The notes below the pieces were generated by a model. That model was not told the DNA's origin. It searched no databases and saw only the letters and a list, made by a program, of their open reading frames with translations. The position numbers and the translations under genes were made by a program. DNA of 46,011 nucleotides. Origin: a virus. How positions within the stretch are numbered: position 1 is the stretch's first letter; each line of letters begins with the position of its first letter. The DNA lies in IMG/VR virus record IMGVR_UViG_3300008516_000138, positions 1-46,011 of that record. One strand, 5' to 3'. Positions 7,112-13,985 of the stretch are shown here, piece after piece.

Positions 7112-7184
7112 GCCGACACGAGGCATCGAACCCCGGACATCCTGATTACAAATCAGGTGCTCTGCCAAACTGAGCTATGCCGGC
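7112..7184 (-). tRNA. tRNA-Thr (TGT)
   Basis: Complete cloverleaf on the minus strand. Acceptor GCCGGCA/TGTCGGC, D-arm GCTC/GAGC, anticodon stem CCTGA/TCAGG with loop TTTGTAA (anticodon TGT), T-arm CGGGG/CCTCG with loop TTCGATG. No CCA is encoded. The gene above it terminates inside its first ten bases. Confidence 0.95.
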
Positions 7185-7420
7185 ACAAACAAACTCGGTT
7201 TCCGCCGCTCTTTCCCGCATTTCTGACACCGTGCGGCCGATTGAAGCTTCCTGTTTCTAAATACGTCGACCATCTTCACCACACCCCCGCACATACAAAA
7301 AAACTTATCGGGCGCTCCACCCTTCCGGTGCATTCTGGTGCGCGTACCGTTATCGGTCTTCCCCCCACGTTTGGGATGGACAAAAACAGCCCGGAATTTC
7401 TTTTTCAACGGAATAATCAT
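7175..7420 (-). CDS. Zinc-ribbon-like protein, 81 aa
   Basis: MIIPLKKKFRAVFVHPKRGG..., then KFFCMCGG and ARCQKCGKERRK, giving two Cys pairs (CxC and CxxC) about 24 residues apart, which suggests one zinc-binding site. Very basic, so probably a nucleic-acid binder. Its ATG overlaps the stop of the gene above (ATGA), and its own TAG falls within the 5' end of tRNA-Thr. Specific role unknown. Confidence 0.65.
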   Translation of the reverse strand: MIIPLKKKFRAVFVHPKRGGKTDNGTRTRMHRKGGAPDKFFCMCGGVVKMVDVFRNRKLQSAARCQKCGKERRKPSLFVPA

Positions 7421-7569
7421 GCTACCCCCGGACAAAACCGCTGCACGATCATTTCGAAAAGCGTAACCTTGCGGTCCATACTATAAGCACCCATGCGCCG
7501 CAACGTGCGCCGAAACCGTTTGTTCTCCCAGGCCCAAGTATGCCGCTTTTTCTTCCACGGTACTTTCAC
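7417..7569 (-). CDS. Small basic protein, 50 aa, GTG start
   Basis: MKVPWKKKRHTWAWENKRFR... starts at a GTG (7569) four bases after AGGGAGGCTTC, a strong ribosome-binding site that decides the start. Basic and Trp/Arg-rich N-terminal half, hydrophobic C-terminal half. It is the first gene after a leader hairpin, and its stop overlaps the next ATG. No family recognised. Confidence 0.6.
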   Translation of the reverse strand: MKVPWKKKRHTWAWENKRFRRTLRRMGAYSMDRKVTLFEMIVQRFCPGVA

Positions 7570-7578
7570 GAAGCCTCC

Positions 7579-7628
7579 CTAAGGGTTTGGGCTCTTTGCT
7601 GATGTGAGGACGGAAAGAGCCCCCTTAG
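7579..7628 (-). promoter_or_regulatory. Leader hairpin upstream of the 7569 gene
   Basis: Two-tier stem: outer CTAAGGG/CCCTTAG (7579-7585 with 7622-7628) and inner GGGCTCTTT/AAAGAGCCC (7589-7597 with 7614-7622). The last bases of the outer stem (CTTAGGG) overlap the ribosome-binding site of the GTG-start gene, so pairing could mask translation. No U-tract follows, so this is not a simple terminator. Upstream, around 7672-7720, are three A-tracts that would bend the DNA. A possible -10 (TATAGT, 7655-7660) lies between, with no good -35. Confidence 0.45.
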
Positions 7629-7688
7629 ACCGCCCTGAGAGTTTTTTACCCCTCACTATACTAGGGAAGCAAAAACGACCCCTTTTTT

Positions 7689-8042
7689 TCACGCGCATAT
7701 TTTTTTTCGCTTTTTTTTGAATTTACGCCTACGAGTGCGCTGGTAATGCGCGCTTCCAATCCACGGCTTAAACAATTCCCGATATTTCTCCCCGCGTTTC
7801 CTCAGTCGGTCCATAGCCCGATAGCCAATATTCTTGTAGTATTCCGGGCTCTTTTGATTACGCGCATCGGCATCTTTACCCGCCAGTGGTTTAATCCCGG
7901 ACAGGTATTCGCAGACAGCAAGCCACGCTTCTTGGCGCAAATCTTCCTGCAACTCAAGTACGTGCGTTTTTGTTTGCGCCATTTCACGAAAAAACTGATC
8001 AAGTTCTGGATCCTCGCAGATTCGCCACCATTCGGGTTTCAC
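7689..8042 (-). CDS. Sigma-70 region 2-like protein
   Basis: 117 aa from the GTG at 8042, with AGGGAGGGGG five bases upstream (a TTG at 8066 is the longer alternative). The pattern DLRQEAWLAVCEYLSG, then EYYKNIGYRAMDRLRKRGEKY resembles the region 2 helices of sigma factors (DLxQEAxL and a basic aromatic helix for -10 recognition). It is too short to hold region 4 and ends in a very basic tail (RRRKFKKKRKK). It may be a phage transcription regulator. The similarity is judged by eye, so this is a moderate call. Confidence 0.55.
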   Translation of the reverse strand: MKPEWWRICEDPELDQFFREMAQTKTHVLELQEDLRQEAWLAVCEYLSGIKPLAGKDADARNQKSPEYYKNIGYRAMDRLRKRGEKYRELFKPWIGSAHYQRTRRRKFKKKRKKICA

Positions 8043-8055
8043 CAAATCCCCCTCC

Positions 8056-8739
8056 CTATAACTCAAGCTGTTGTACCTTCCCTATTTCTTGATCATCAAA
8101 CAAACGGGGCTGCTGATATGCCAACTCTATCCGCTTGCAAGATATGTCAAAATATTTAGGTTCTATTTCTATGCCGATGAACTTACGGCCAAGATTCGCA
8201 CAGGCGACACCGGTTGTGCCGGAGCCCATGAAGGGGTCGAGAATGGTGAGAGGATGGGGAAGCAAATTAATACACCAAGTAATGAGAGCAACAGGTTTTT
8301 GAGTAGGATGCTCTTTGCCATCTTGAACTGCGCGTGATCGAGAATAATCAAAAATGCGCCCGGCTTTCTGCTGTGAACTCCATGCGACTTCAAAATCTGC
8401 CAGACTGAATTGTCGTTGTCCCTTGTCCCAGATGAGCCATTGCATGGTTGGGGGCAGGAGGTCGGTGAAATAATTACCCCCCCAAAAAATCTGGTGCTTT
8501 GAGCGTTCACGGAGCATGTCAAAAATCTTTCGGGGGGGGGCGCATCGATCCCATTGACTTTCGCCATAGAACTTCCAGCCCCATTTGCCCTTATTTTTCG
8601 CAGCAGCCTCGTCGGCACCAATTCCATATGGTGGATCGGTTACTACCGCATCCACTGGCCCGAGCGTCGGTAGGATCTCTGGGCAATCGCCGAGATAGAG
8701 CGTCGCGTCACCGATCTGTTCTGTTCGCCAATTCCCCAT
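8056..8739 (-). CDS. DNA methyltransferase (DPPY, N6-A or N4-C, beta-type order)
   Basis: 227 aa from ATG 8739. Catalytic motif TDPPYG at residues 34-39, HPTQKP at 144-149, then the SAM-binding motif ILDPFMGSGTTGVA at about 166-179. Catalytic motif before SAM motif is the order of beta-class amino-methyltransferases. It transfers a methyl group to adenine N6 or cytosine N4 in DNA. No partner restriction enzyme is adjacent, so self-protection or epigenetic control is likely. An in-frame TTG at 8745 lies in the AAGGGGAACTTGGTAATG element and could be the true start. Confidence 0.9.
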   Translation of the reverse strand: MGNWRTEQIGDATLYLGDCPEILPTLGPVDAVVTDPPYGIGADEAAAKNKGKWGWKFYGESQWDRCAPPRKIFDMLRERSKHQIFWGGNYFTDLLPPTMQWLIWDKGQRQFSLADFEVAWSSQQKAGRIFDYSRSRAVQDGKEHPTQKPVALITWCINLLPHPLTILDPFMGSGTTGVACANLGRKFIGIEIEPKYFDISCKRIELAYQQPRLFDDQEIGKVQQLEL

Positions 8740-8753
8740 TACCAAGTTCCCCT

Positions 8754-9569
8754 TTACACCGCTACCCGGGCCCCTACCATCCTCGGGTCATACCAGAGTC
8801 TTCGAAAAGACATCCAATCTTGCTTTCTCTTTCCCGTGCGGTCCCGATAGAGCATGGCAAAAGGCATAATGCCTAAATCACATACCGATTGCAGCCGCTT
8901 CTCCGCATCCTCAAACGAGTCGTCGGGATACCCGATTAGGACATAACAGCGAACCTTGTGAGCACCACCTATCAATCCCGCTTCTCGCAACATCCGAGCG
9001 ACCAGCCGTAGAGGTTCATAATCATCAGGGGTGTCATACGCTACAAACATCCTTTTGAGCCGCAATTTCAAAAGCTCCACAATATGCCAATCCCGCAACT
9101 GCGCCGCTTCCAATCCCCCGGTCAAACAAGTCGGTTCCGGTTGCCGGCGTAACATCTCAAAAACTGCCCGTATGTGATCGTCTGAACATGCCAACAGATT
9201 ACTGTCTAACACGTTCCAGCCCTCGCGGATCGGCAATTCCCGAATCCCACCCTCGCGTTTCCATACATCACAAAACCAACACCGGTTCGGACATCCTCGG
9301 GAAGTAATCACGTATCCCGGTTTCAGATACATTCCGGGTTCAAACTCCCCTCCAACCATCCCGGTTGCAGGACCGCCCATTTTGACAACCGGGGCATGAT
9401 GTCGCCAATTCTCGGCCAAATATTCAGCCCAACCCAAATCCCAAGAAAAAGTCACCGAGATATGTACCTCATCACAATCTGGCACAAAGAAATCGGGCAA
9501 ACCCACATAGGCGTAGCGATCCACGGGAGTAGCGTTCGTCCTATGCGGGAAAACCCGGATGATTTTCAC
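8754..9569 (-). CDS. Radical SAM protein
   Basis: 271 aa. The cluster motif CPNRCWFC (Cys 93, 97, 100; CxxxCxxC) binds the 4Fe-4S that cleaves SAM to a radical. The N-terminal 85 residues (DRYAYVGLPDFFVPDCDEVHI, then VVKMGGPATG) look like the cobalamin-binding-type or Rossmann leader of B12/radical SAM enzymes, but lack an obvious DxHxxG. Later motifs CLTGGLEAAQLRD and RCYVLIGYPDDSFEDAEKRL fit the barrel. Starts at GTG 9569 overlapping the previous stop (GTGTGA). Substrate unknown; the nearby DNA-modification genes make nucleotide or tRNA modification possible. Confidence 0.85.
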   Translation of the reverse strand: MKIIRVFPHRTNATPVDRYAYVGLPDFFVPDCDEVHISVTFSWDLGWAEYLAENWRHHAPVVKMGGPATGMVGGEFEPGMYLKPGYVITSRGCPNRCWFCDVWKREGGIRELPIREGWNVLDSNLLACSDDHIRAVFEMLRRQPEPTCLTGGLEAAQLRDWHIVELLKLRLKRMFVAYDTPDDYEPLRLVARMLREAGLIGGAHKVRCYVLIGYPDDSFEDAEKRLQSVCDLGIMPFAMLYRDRTGKRKQDWMSFRRLWYDPRMVGARVAV

Positions 9570-9787
9570 ACCGCCACCTGCTGCGGTAGATCCTTCTCCA
9601 GCACAATCGGATAGTGCTGCTGGTTACAACATCCCCTAGAAGTACACAGGCCATAGGCATAATGAGAACACCGGGACTTGTGCGGGATCCCGATTTCAAG
9701 ATTATCGAGAATGACCTGGCTGTACGGATTCCGTAAACAAATGGGTCTGTCATCCAGATATTTGTTGCCGTCGATTTTTATAAACAT
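9566..9787 (-). CDS. Cys-rich partner of the radical SAM protein
   Basis: 73 aa, ATG behind AGGGGGAACC. Five cysteines: one in RPICLRNPYS and four clustered in RCSHYAYGLCTSRGCC, enough for a metal site or Fe-S cluster. Its stop overlaps the GTG of the radical SAM gene, so the two are probably co-translated and may work together, as a small substrate/carrier or as an electron/metal partner. The idea of a peptide substrate is inference only. Confidence 0.6.
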   Translation of the reverse strand: MFIKIDGNKYLDDRPICLRNPYSQVILDNLEIGIPHKSRCSHYAYGLCTSRGCCNQQHYPIVLEKDLPQQVAV

Positions 9788-9795
9788 GGTTCCCC

Positions 9796-10101
9796 CTACA
9801 CCGGCACCACAAAATGATTGTGCACGTGTCGAAAAATACTGTGGTAGCCAACATTAAATTGCTTCGCCACTTTTCTATAAGATTGTTGCAAAACAAGCTG
9901 TTCAATTTCGGTGCGTTGCGGGTGTGTGCAAATTGTACAAAAACGCCCACCCCCCATGTGTAAACCATATGCAAGTCGGGCCTCCGGGCCAGATAATTTA
10001 GAAACGGGACCAATATCGGATTCCTCTTCGGGATTCGGTAATTCTATAGTTGCAACGGTTTCGACTTGAGCAGCTTGCCCGCGATAATCTGACTTTGCCA
10101 T
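9796..10101 (-). CDS. CxxC-HP helix-turn-helix protein
   Basis: 101 aa, ATG 10101 behind GGGAGGGG. The C-terminal half, CTICTHPQRTEIEQLVLQQS followed by YRKVAKQFNVGYHSIFRHVHNH, matches the N-terminal module of the gene at 242-658 (CxxCxHP plus HTH). Probably a DNA-binding protein, possibly a small regulator. It overlaps the 3' end of the metallophosphoesterase by 58 nt. The N-terminus is acidic and not recognised. Confidence 0.65.
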   Translation of the reverse strand: MAKSDYRGQAAQVETVATIELPNPEEESDIGPVSKLSGPEARLAYGLHMGGGRFCTICTHPQRTEIEQLVLQQSYRKVAKQFNVGYHSIFRHVHNHFVVPV

Positions 10102-10841
10102 CGATATTCCCCTCCCTTGTCGATATCAAACCAAACAAGTCCCATATGTACGGTTCCCTCGCATTGCCGCACACCATACTGTGAGTACGCCTGCATCCCG
10201 GGCCCTGTCATGACCAGATGGTCCGGTCCGCCAGCGAAAACATGGTAATGAACGTGGTGGCGAACCAGCACCCGCGCGGCCTTCCGCTCTTCCCAGTCGG
10301 CCCAAAGTTTTTCCCACAGATGTTGTCTCAAAATAGGTGTTATCCGGCCATGCGGTATCACGCTCCTGCCAACTTTGTGACGAATATTGAAAAGCACACC
10401 GTTAAAATCCACCCACAACATATCGGTCAGTTTTTCGGCACTCACCTCCCTGGCCACCTGCCGCTCCCAGTCTTCCGTGACTCCCGTGTGATACGGAGTT
10501 CCGAACGTCATGAGATTATGTTTAGCCCGGAACAACTTGATCACTTGCGCGGCCATCGAGCACTGCTCGTCCCGGTCCGCCGTGATCAGCTCTCTCGAAC
10601 CATTCTTTGTTCCCTTGCCGTCAATAGCGTCCCCATTGTAAATCAGGGCATACACAGGCTGCAGCTTCTTCGCCCAGTACACTACGAAATCCCAAAGCAA
10701 CCGCTGTACCTCGGCGTACTTCTCGTACTCGTGCCGCAGGTACTTGTCCTCCGGATACGGTTTTTGGTACTGCCAGGCCGGCGGGGTCAGTCCGGCCCTA
10801 TGCCCCGAATGGCCGTCCCCGATAATTACTATTCGCTTCAT
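10044..10841 (-). CDS. Calcineurin-like metallophosphoesterase
   Basis: 265 aa. Motifs in order: IIGDGHSGH (residues 6-14, metal ligands Asp and His), IYNGDAIDG (about 67-75), FGTPYHTG (replacing the usual GNH(D/E)), and VRHHVHYHVF near residue 198 for the final His ligands. This is the dinuclear-metal phosphoesterase layout, with the third motif altered. Phage members may act on nucleotides, nucleic acid ends or cyclic messengers; the substrate cannot be read here. Its start overlaps a Cys-containing microprotein stop (ATGA). Confidence 0.75.
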   Translation of the reverse strand: MKRIVIIGDGHSGHRAGLTPPAWQYQKPYPEDKYLRHEYEKYAEVQRLLWDFVVYWAKKLQPVYALIYNGDAIDGKGTKNGSRELITADRDEQCSMAAQVIKLFRAKHNLMTFGTPYHTGVTEDWERQVAREVSAEKLTDMLWVDFNGVLFNIRHKVGRSVIPHGRITPILRQHLWEKLWADWEERKAARVLVRHHVHYHVFAGGPDHLVMTGPGMQAYSQYGVRQCEGTVHMGLVWFDIDKGGEYRWQSQIIAGKLLKSKPLQL

Positions 10842-10903
10842 ATGTCCTCCTCGGGCGGGATAGATACCGCCATATTTTCCCTACACATCCTGCAGGTTTC
10901 CAC
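10838..10903 (-). CDS. 21-aa microprotein with CxxC
   Basis: GTG start behind GGGAGGCGAC, the same ribosome-binding context (GGAGGCGACGTG) used by the gene at 11447. Encodes METCRMCRENM... and its stop overlaps the phosphoesterase ATG (ATGA). The duplicated start context and perfect junction argue for translation, possibly only for coupling. An upstream in-frame ATG at 10912 would give 24 residues. Confidence 0.4.
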   Translation of the reverse strand: METCRMCRENMAVSIPPEEDI

Positions 10904-10920
10904 GTCGCCTCCCATATGTT

Positions 10921-11268
10921 TCAACAATTCACGCCGGGCTTAAAATCAGATTTCTGCAGGTCATCCAGTTCTTTGATCAAGGCCAGCAATAGATCAAGGT
11001 AGTTTTGGGCGTCTGCAATCCGACCTCTAATGTCCTCGCTATATCTCTCCCGGCCCTCGGTGCGGATGTAGCGCATGATAGAATCCATATGCTTTTGCAT
11101 GTAAATACCAACTACCGTGAACGGGTGAACATCGAACATACCCGCCAGACGCTTGAAATTGTCATGGCGGTCTTTGCCATCGGTGTAATCTCTGCTTTTC
11201 ACATCGCAGAGATCAAAACGGACAGCAGTACGTTCCTCGCGGTGCCGTAGGAAATCTATGTTTTTCAT
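10921..11268 (-). CDS. Nmad1/DUF1599-like protein
   Basis: 115 aa. The pattern SRDYTDGKDRHDNFKRLAG, KHMDSIMRYI, then GRIADAQNYLDLLLALI matches the layout of nucleotide-modification-associated domain 1 proteins (K-DY-DR--NF, then a helix ending D--NY--LL). These small helical proteins are often found beside phage DNA-modification or nucleotide genes. Its ATG overlaps the upstream stop (ATGA) with AAGGAG before it. Family call by eye; enzymatic role unknown. Confidence 0.6.
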   Translation of the reverse strand: MKNIDFLRHREERTAVRFDLCDVKSRDYTDGKDRHDNFKRLAGMFDVHPFTVVGIYMQKHMDSIMRYIRTEGRERYSEDIRGRIADAQNYLDLLLALIKELDDLQKSDFKPGVNC

Positions 11269-11447
11269 ACTTTCTCCTTCGTAGCTTTCGCTTGATAGTG
11301 ACGGACAAGTTCATTCCGCTCCTCAACCCGCCGCCTGGACTTCTTCCTGGGCTTCTTCTTGCGACACGTCGCCCGTGGTGGTTCCAACTCCTGCTTCGCC
11401 ACCCTATCCCTGAGATTCCTGAGTTTGTTTCGCTTCTTTTTGTCCAC
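11265..11447 (-). CDS. Highly basic 60-aa protein, GTG start
   Basis: MDKKKRNKLRNLRDRVAKQE..., then RKKKPRKKSRRRVEERNELVRH, with more than a third Lys/Arg. The GTG is set by AGGAGGCGAC five bases away. Probably nucleic-acid binding. It is the first gene after a two-tier leader hairpin (11473-11522) and is translationally joined to the Nmad1-like gene. No family recognised. Confidence 0.6.
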   Translation of the reverse strand: MDKKKRNKLRNLRDRVAKQELEPPRATCRKKKPRKKSRRRVEERNELVRHYQAKATKEKV

Positions 11448-11472
11448 GTCGCCTCCTAAAAGTAGTTGACGT

Positions 11473-11522
11473 GGCGCATAAGGTAGGCTATATTTACAGT
11501 GTTACGCGCCTACCATAGCGCC
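11473..11522 (-). promoter_or_regulatory. Two-tier leader hairpin (copy 1)
   Basis: Outer stem GGCGC/GCGCC (11473-11477 with 11518-11522) and inner stem GGTAGGC/GCCTACC (11482-11488 with 11508-11514), with an A/T-rich 19-nt apical loop. It sits just ahead of the AGGAGG of the 11447 gene. A similar two-tier structure with the same GTAGGC/GCCTAC core is at 16296-16348, so this is a candidate cis-acting RNA element used twice. Confidence 0.45.
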
Positions 11523-11531
11523 AAGTTCCCC

Positions 11532-11571
11532 TTCCGGCCCGGTTGCCAAGCTGGGCCGGAACTTTTATTTT
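11532..11571 (+). terminator. Intrinsic terminator-like hairpin (plus orientation)
   Basis: TTCCGGCCC (11532-11540) pairs with GGGCCGGAA (11553-11561) over nine bases, followed on the plus strand by CTTTTATTTTTT. On the minus strand, the direction of the genes, no U-tract follows the stem, so it may serve as a barrier to antisense transcription or as an mRNA-stabilising 3' end for the gene above. Confidence 0.55.
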
Positions 11572-11879
11572 TTCTCGTTTATCCAAATCGTCATTTTACT
11601 TCCGCCGTATGATCCCAAATACCACTCTATATGATCCAATTCCAAAACCAAATTCTCAAACAATAATAACCAACTCAAAAATCGATAATAGTCGAATGCG
11701 TATGGTTCCCGTTCTTTGGGAAAAGTACTCAAATATTTTTCTTTCAGTGCATCAACATCTAGGTCTTCTAACGCCCGACAAACTGTGAATACCTGGAAAT
11801 CAGAATACTCTCCTGCACTGATAAGAAATTGACTATCCTTTGGTATTACCCTTTTCTCAAATTCTCTTTGCTTCATCAT
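11565..11879 (-). CDS. Hypothetical protein downstream of dnaB, 104 aa
   Basis: Starts at 11879 or the adjacent Met at 11876, overlapping the dnaB stop (ATGATG). Mixed helix/strand with an aromatic-rich middle (YAFDYYRFLSWLLLFENLVLELDHIEWYLG). It could be a helicase accessory by position only. No family recognised. A/T-richer than dnaB. Confidence 0.6.
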   Translation of the reverse strand: MMKQREFEKRVIPKDSQFLISAGEYSDFQVFTVCRALEDLDVDALKEKYLSTFPKEREPYAFDYYRFLSWLLLFENLVLELDHIEWYLGSYGGSKMTIWINEKK

Positions 11880-13102
11880 GCCACCCCCAAATCCGTATAT
11901 TTCGTAAACTCCGGTTTGAACATCACAACAAACTCTTCCACCGGACCGTTCCGTTGTTTCGCCACATCTACTATGGTCTCATAGGTCTCGGCCTTGCGGT
12001 CGCGGTGTAAAAATATGACCATATCCGCGTCCTGCTCTATCTCGCCGCTCATCCGGAGCTCGGCCAACGTCGGGCGCCTGCCCTCGGCTTCCCGGCTCAA
12101 CTGAGACAACACCACCACGGGAATATCCAGTTCCCGCGCCATCCATTTCAGATTGTGAGATATCTCGCCCACCCGCTCGAAGGTCCGCATCTGAGAGTTG
12201 CCAAAGTGAATGAGCGTAAGGTAATCTATGAACAATATCTTGCAGCCCATCCGCACCAGCCGGCGGGCCTGGCTACGAATGTCGGATAGTTTGTATGAGT
12301 GATGGTCGAAATAAATGGACAAGTTTGCCAGCTTATTACAACCATCTATCAGCCTGGAAAAATCGCCCGTTTGCAGATACCCGGTGCGCATATTCACGAT
12401 ATTCACCGAGGCTTCAGCAGCCAACAGTCTGTGCGGGGACTGGGATTGTTCCAGCGAGAAAAAACCCACCATATGCCCCGCGCCGGCTGCGGTTCGAGCC
12501 ATATGTAACGCGAGCGCGGTCTTGCCGATCGATGGTCTTGCCCCAATAACAATAAAATCTCCGTTCTGAAACCCGCCGGTCAAAAAGTCAAGCTTATCAA
12601 ACCCCGTCAGCACCCCCGGAAGCTTGCCCCGGTTGTTGTAGCGGTCTTCTATCTGCTCCAGGGCAGTACTCAACAAATCCTTCAACGGTTCCAACTGTTT
12701 GGCCCCGGTCGAGAGATGGGTGAGCGCCGCTTCCAGAGCCTCAACGATTTCCCCCGGATCCTTGCCGACATCTATACTGTCTGTGATAGTTTTACCTATA
12801 CTTCCCAACTTGCGTAAATGAGACAAATGGAGCACTGAGTCAACATAGAACTGAATGTTCGCCGCGGTCATCGGTTCTATCTTCGCCAAATAACTTTGTT
12901 CGATACCTCTACACTTGTCTGCCAACAGTGGCAAATCCGGACGCTGGCCGTCCCGTATAATCTGGCCGATTGTCTTGAATATTGTCGCGTGCCGAGAATC
13001 GTAAAAGTCTTCAGCAGAAACGGGTATTTCATCGAACGTTGAAACATCGTAAATGACTGAAGACAAGAGTTTGAGTTCGTGGTCTAGGTTATATAAATTC
13101 AC
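11876..13102 (-). CDS. dnaB: DnaB-type replicative helicase
   Basis: 408 aa, slightly shorter than bacterial DnaB (about 450-470). The N-terminal domain (1-140) has the typical LDHELKLLSSVIYD opening. The RecA-like domain follows LTGFDKLDFLTGGFQNGD with Walker A GARPSIGKTA (187-196), Walker B LFIDYLTL, the SQLSREAEGRRPTLAELRMSGEIEQDADMV block and the arginine-finger region. Starts at a GTG with GGAGG six bases upstream. Forms a hexamer that unwinds the fork, probably loaded with help from the replisome organizer two genes upstream. Confidence 0.95.
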   Translation of the reverse strand: MNLYNLDHELKLLSSVIYDVSTFDEIPVSAEDFYDSRHATIFKTIGQIIRDGQRPDLPLLADKCRGIEQSYLAKIEPMTAANIQFYVDSVLHLSHLRKLGSIGKTITDSIDVGKDPGEIVEALEAALTHLSTGAKQLEPLKDLLSTALEQIEDRYNNRGKLPGVLTGFDKLDFLTGGFQNGDFIVIGARPSIGKTALALHMARTAAGAGHMVGFFSLEQSQSPHRLLAAEASVNIVNMRTGYLQTGDFSRLIDGCNKLANLSIYFDHHSYKLSDIRSQARRLVRMGCKILFIDYLTLIHFGNSQMRTFERVGEISHNLKWMARELDIPVVVLSQLSREAEGRRPTLAELRMSGEIEQDADMVIFLHRDRKAETYETIVDVAKQRNGPVEEFVVMFKPEFTKYTDLGVA

Positions 13103-13985
13103 GCTCTACCTCCGCTATCGCTTGCAAGATCGGGTAGACTTGCTGAGGAACGACTGCGTTTCCTAATGCCCTGAGTTTGTTCACTCTGTCTTTGACTCCT
13201 TTGGCAACTCTTGGGATGTCAGGTTCAACCATCCAGTTGGAAAACCCATCAGCCAGGTCACCCATCCCGGGTTTAGCGCACCGTTGAGCGTCTTCGAATC
13301 GACAATCTTTTTCAGTTTCGCTCGTGCTCCCGCCCCGCCCCATTTGCAAAGTGCCGCCCCCCCCGTGTCCGTTATTCCGGTCGGTGTCGGCCACATCTTG
13401 ACTTGCACCTGCAAGCTTGTCGGTGTGTATCTTGGTCCGCCCTTCATCCTGGCCTTCATCGCCATGTGTGCTTCCGGACTCTTGTTGTCGTCGTTCGCCG
13501 TTGGCGTGGCCCACAATAAAGACTCGCTCCCGTCTGTGGTTGGCACCCACGCCCGAAGCTGGAAGTACCAACGGAAACACTTCGTATGTCGCAGCTTCCA
13601 ACGAAGCAAGCAAATTCTCGAAGAGAACGCCTTGTTCGAGACTAAGGATTCCAGGAACATTTTCTGCCAAGACCCATGTCGGTTTAATTTCAAGTATTGC
13701 TCTAAGCATCTCCGGCCAGAGGTAGCGGTCATCTTGCTTGCCTCTTCGCTTCCCGGCAGCACTGAACGGCTGGCAGGGGAACCCGCCGGAAACAAGGGTA
13801 ACTGCCCCGTAGTCCTGATCGGGGAAGTCCCGGATATCACTGACTCGGTGGACTCCCGGCCAGTGCTTCTCGAGCACTTTGAGACAGTAGGGATCCCGCT
13901 CGACTTGAGCAACAGTCCGAAAGCCCACCCATTCTGCGGCAATTCCGATCCCCCCGATCCCTGCGAAGAGTTCAACATGGGTCAC
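13089..13985 (-). CDS. DNA (cytosine-5) methyltransferase
   Basis: 298 aa. Motif I ELFAGIGGIG (5-14), motif IV SGGFPCQPFSAAG (catalytic Cys 71), motif VI ENV (108-110), motif VIII NHRRERVFIVG (149-159), and motifs IX/X RVNKLRALGNAVVPQQVYPI at the end, so all catalytic parts are present. The start is taken as GTG 13985, overlapping the stop of the organizer gene (GTGA) with GGAG upstream; longer starts would overlap that gene by about 90 nt. The recognition region (about 160-255) is Gly/Asp-rich. The same DNA read one frame over also looks like a methyltransferase C-terminus. Confidence 0.93.
   Translation of the reverse strand: MTHVELFAGIGGIGIAAEWVGFRTVAQVERDPYCLKVLEKHWPGVHRVSDIRDFPDQDYGAVTLVSGGFPCQPFSAAGKRRGKQDDRYLWPEMLRAILEIKPTWVLAENVPGILSLEQGVLFENLLASLEAATYEVFPLVLPASGVGANHRRERVFIVGHANGERRQQESGSTHGDEGQDEGRTKIHTDKLAGASQDVADTDRNNGHGGGGTLQMGRGGSTSETEKDCRFEDAQRCAKPGMGDLADGFSNWMVEPDIPRVAKGVKDRVNKLRALGNAVVPQQVYPILQAIAEVEREFI

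Noticed and set aside
7649-7666. T7-like promoter core (CTCACTATA) on the plus strand
   Set aside because: The flanks do not match a phage RNA polymerase promoter, no such polymerase gene is present, and the plus strand downstream has no genes.
13181-13978. A separate gene in the second frame of the methyltransferase
   Set aside because: It lacks motifs IX-X and a start signal; kept only as a finding about frame history.
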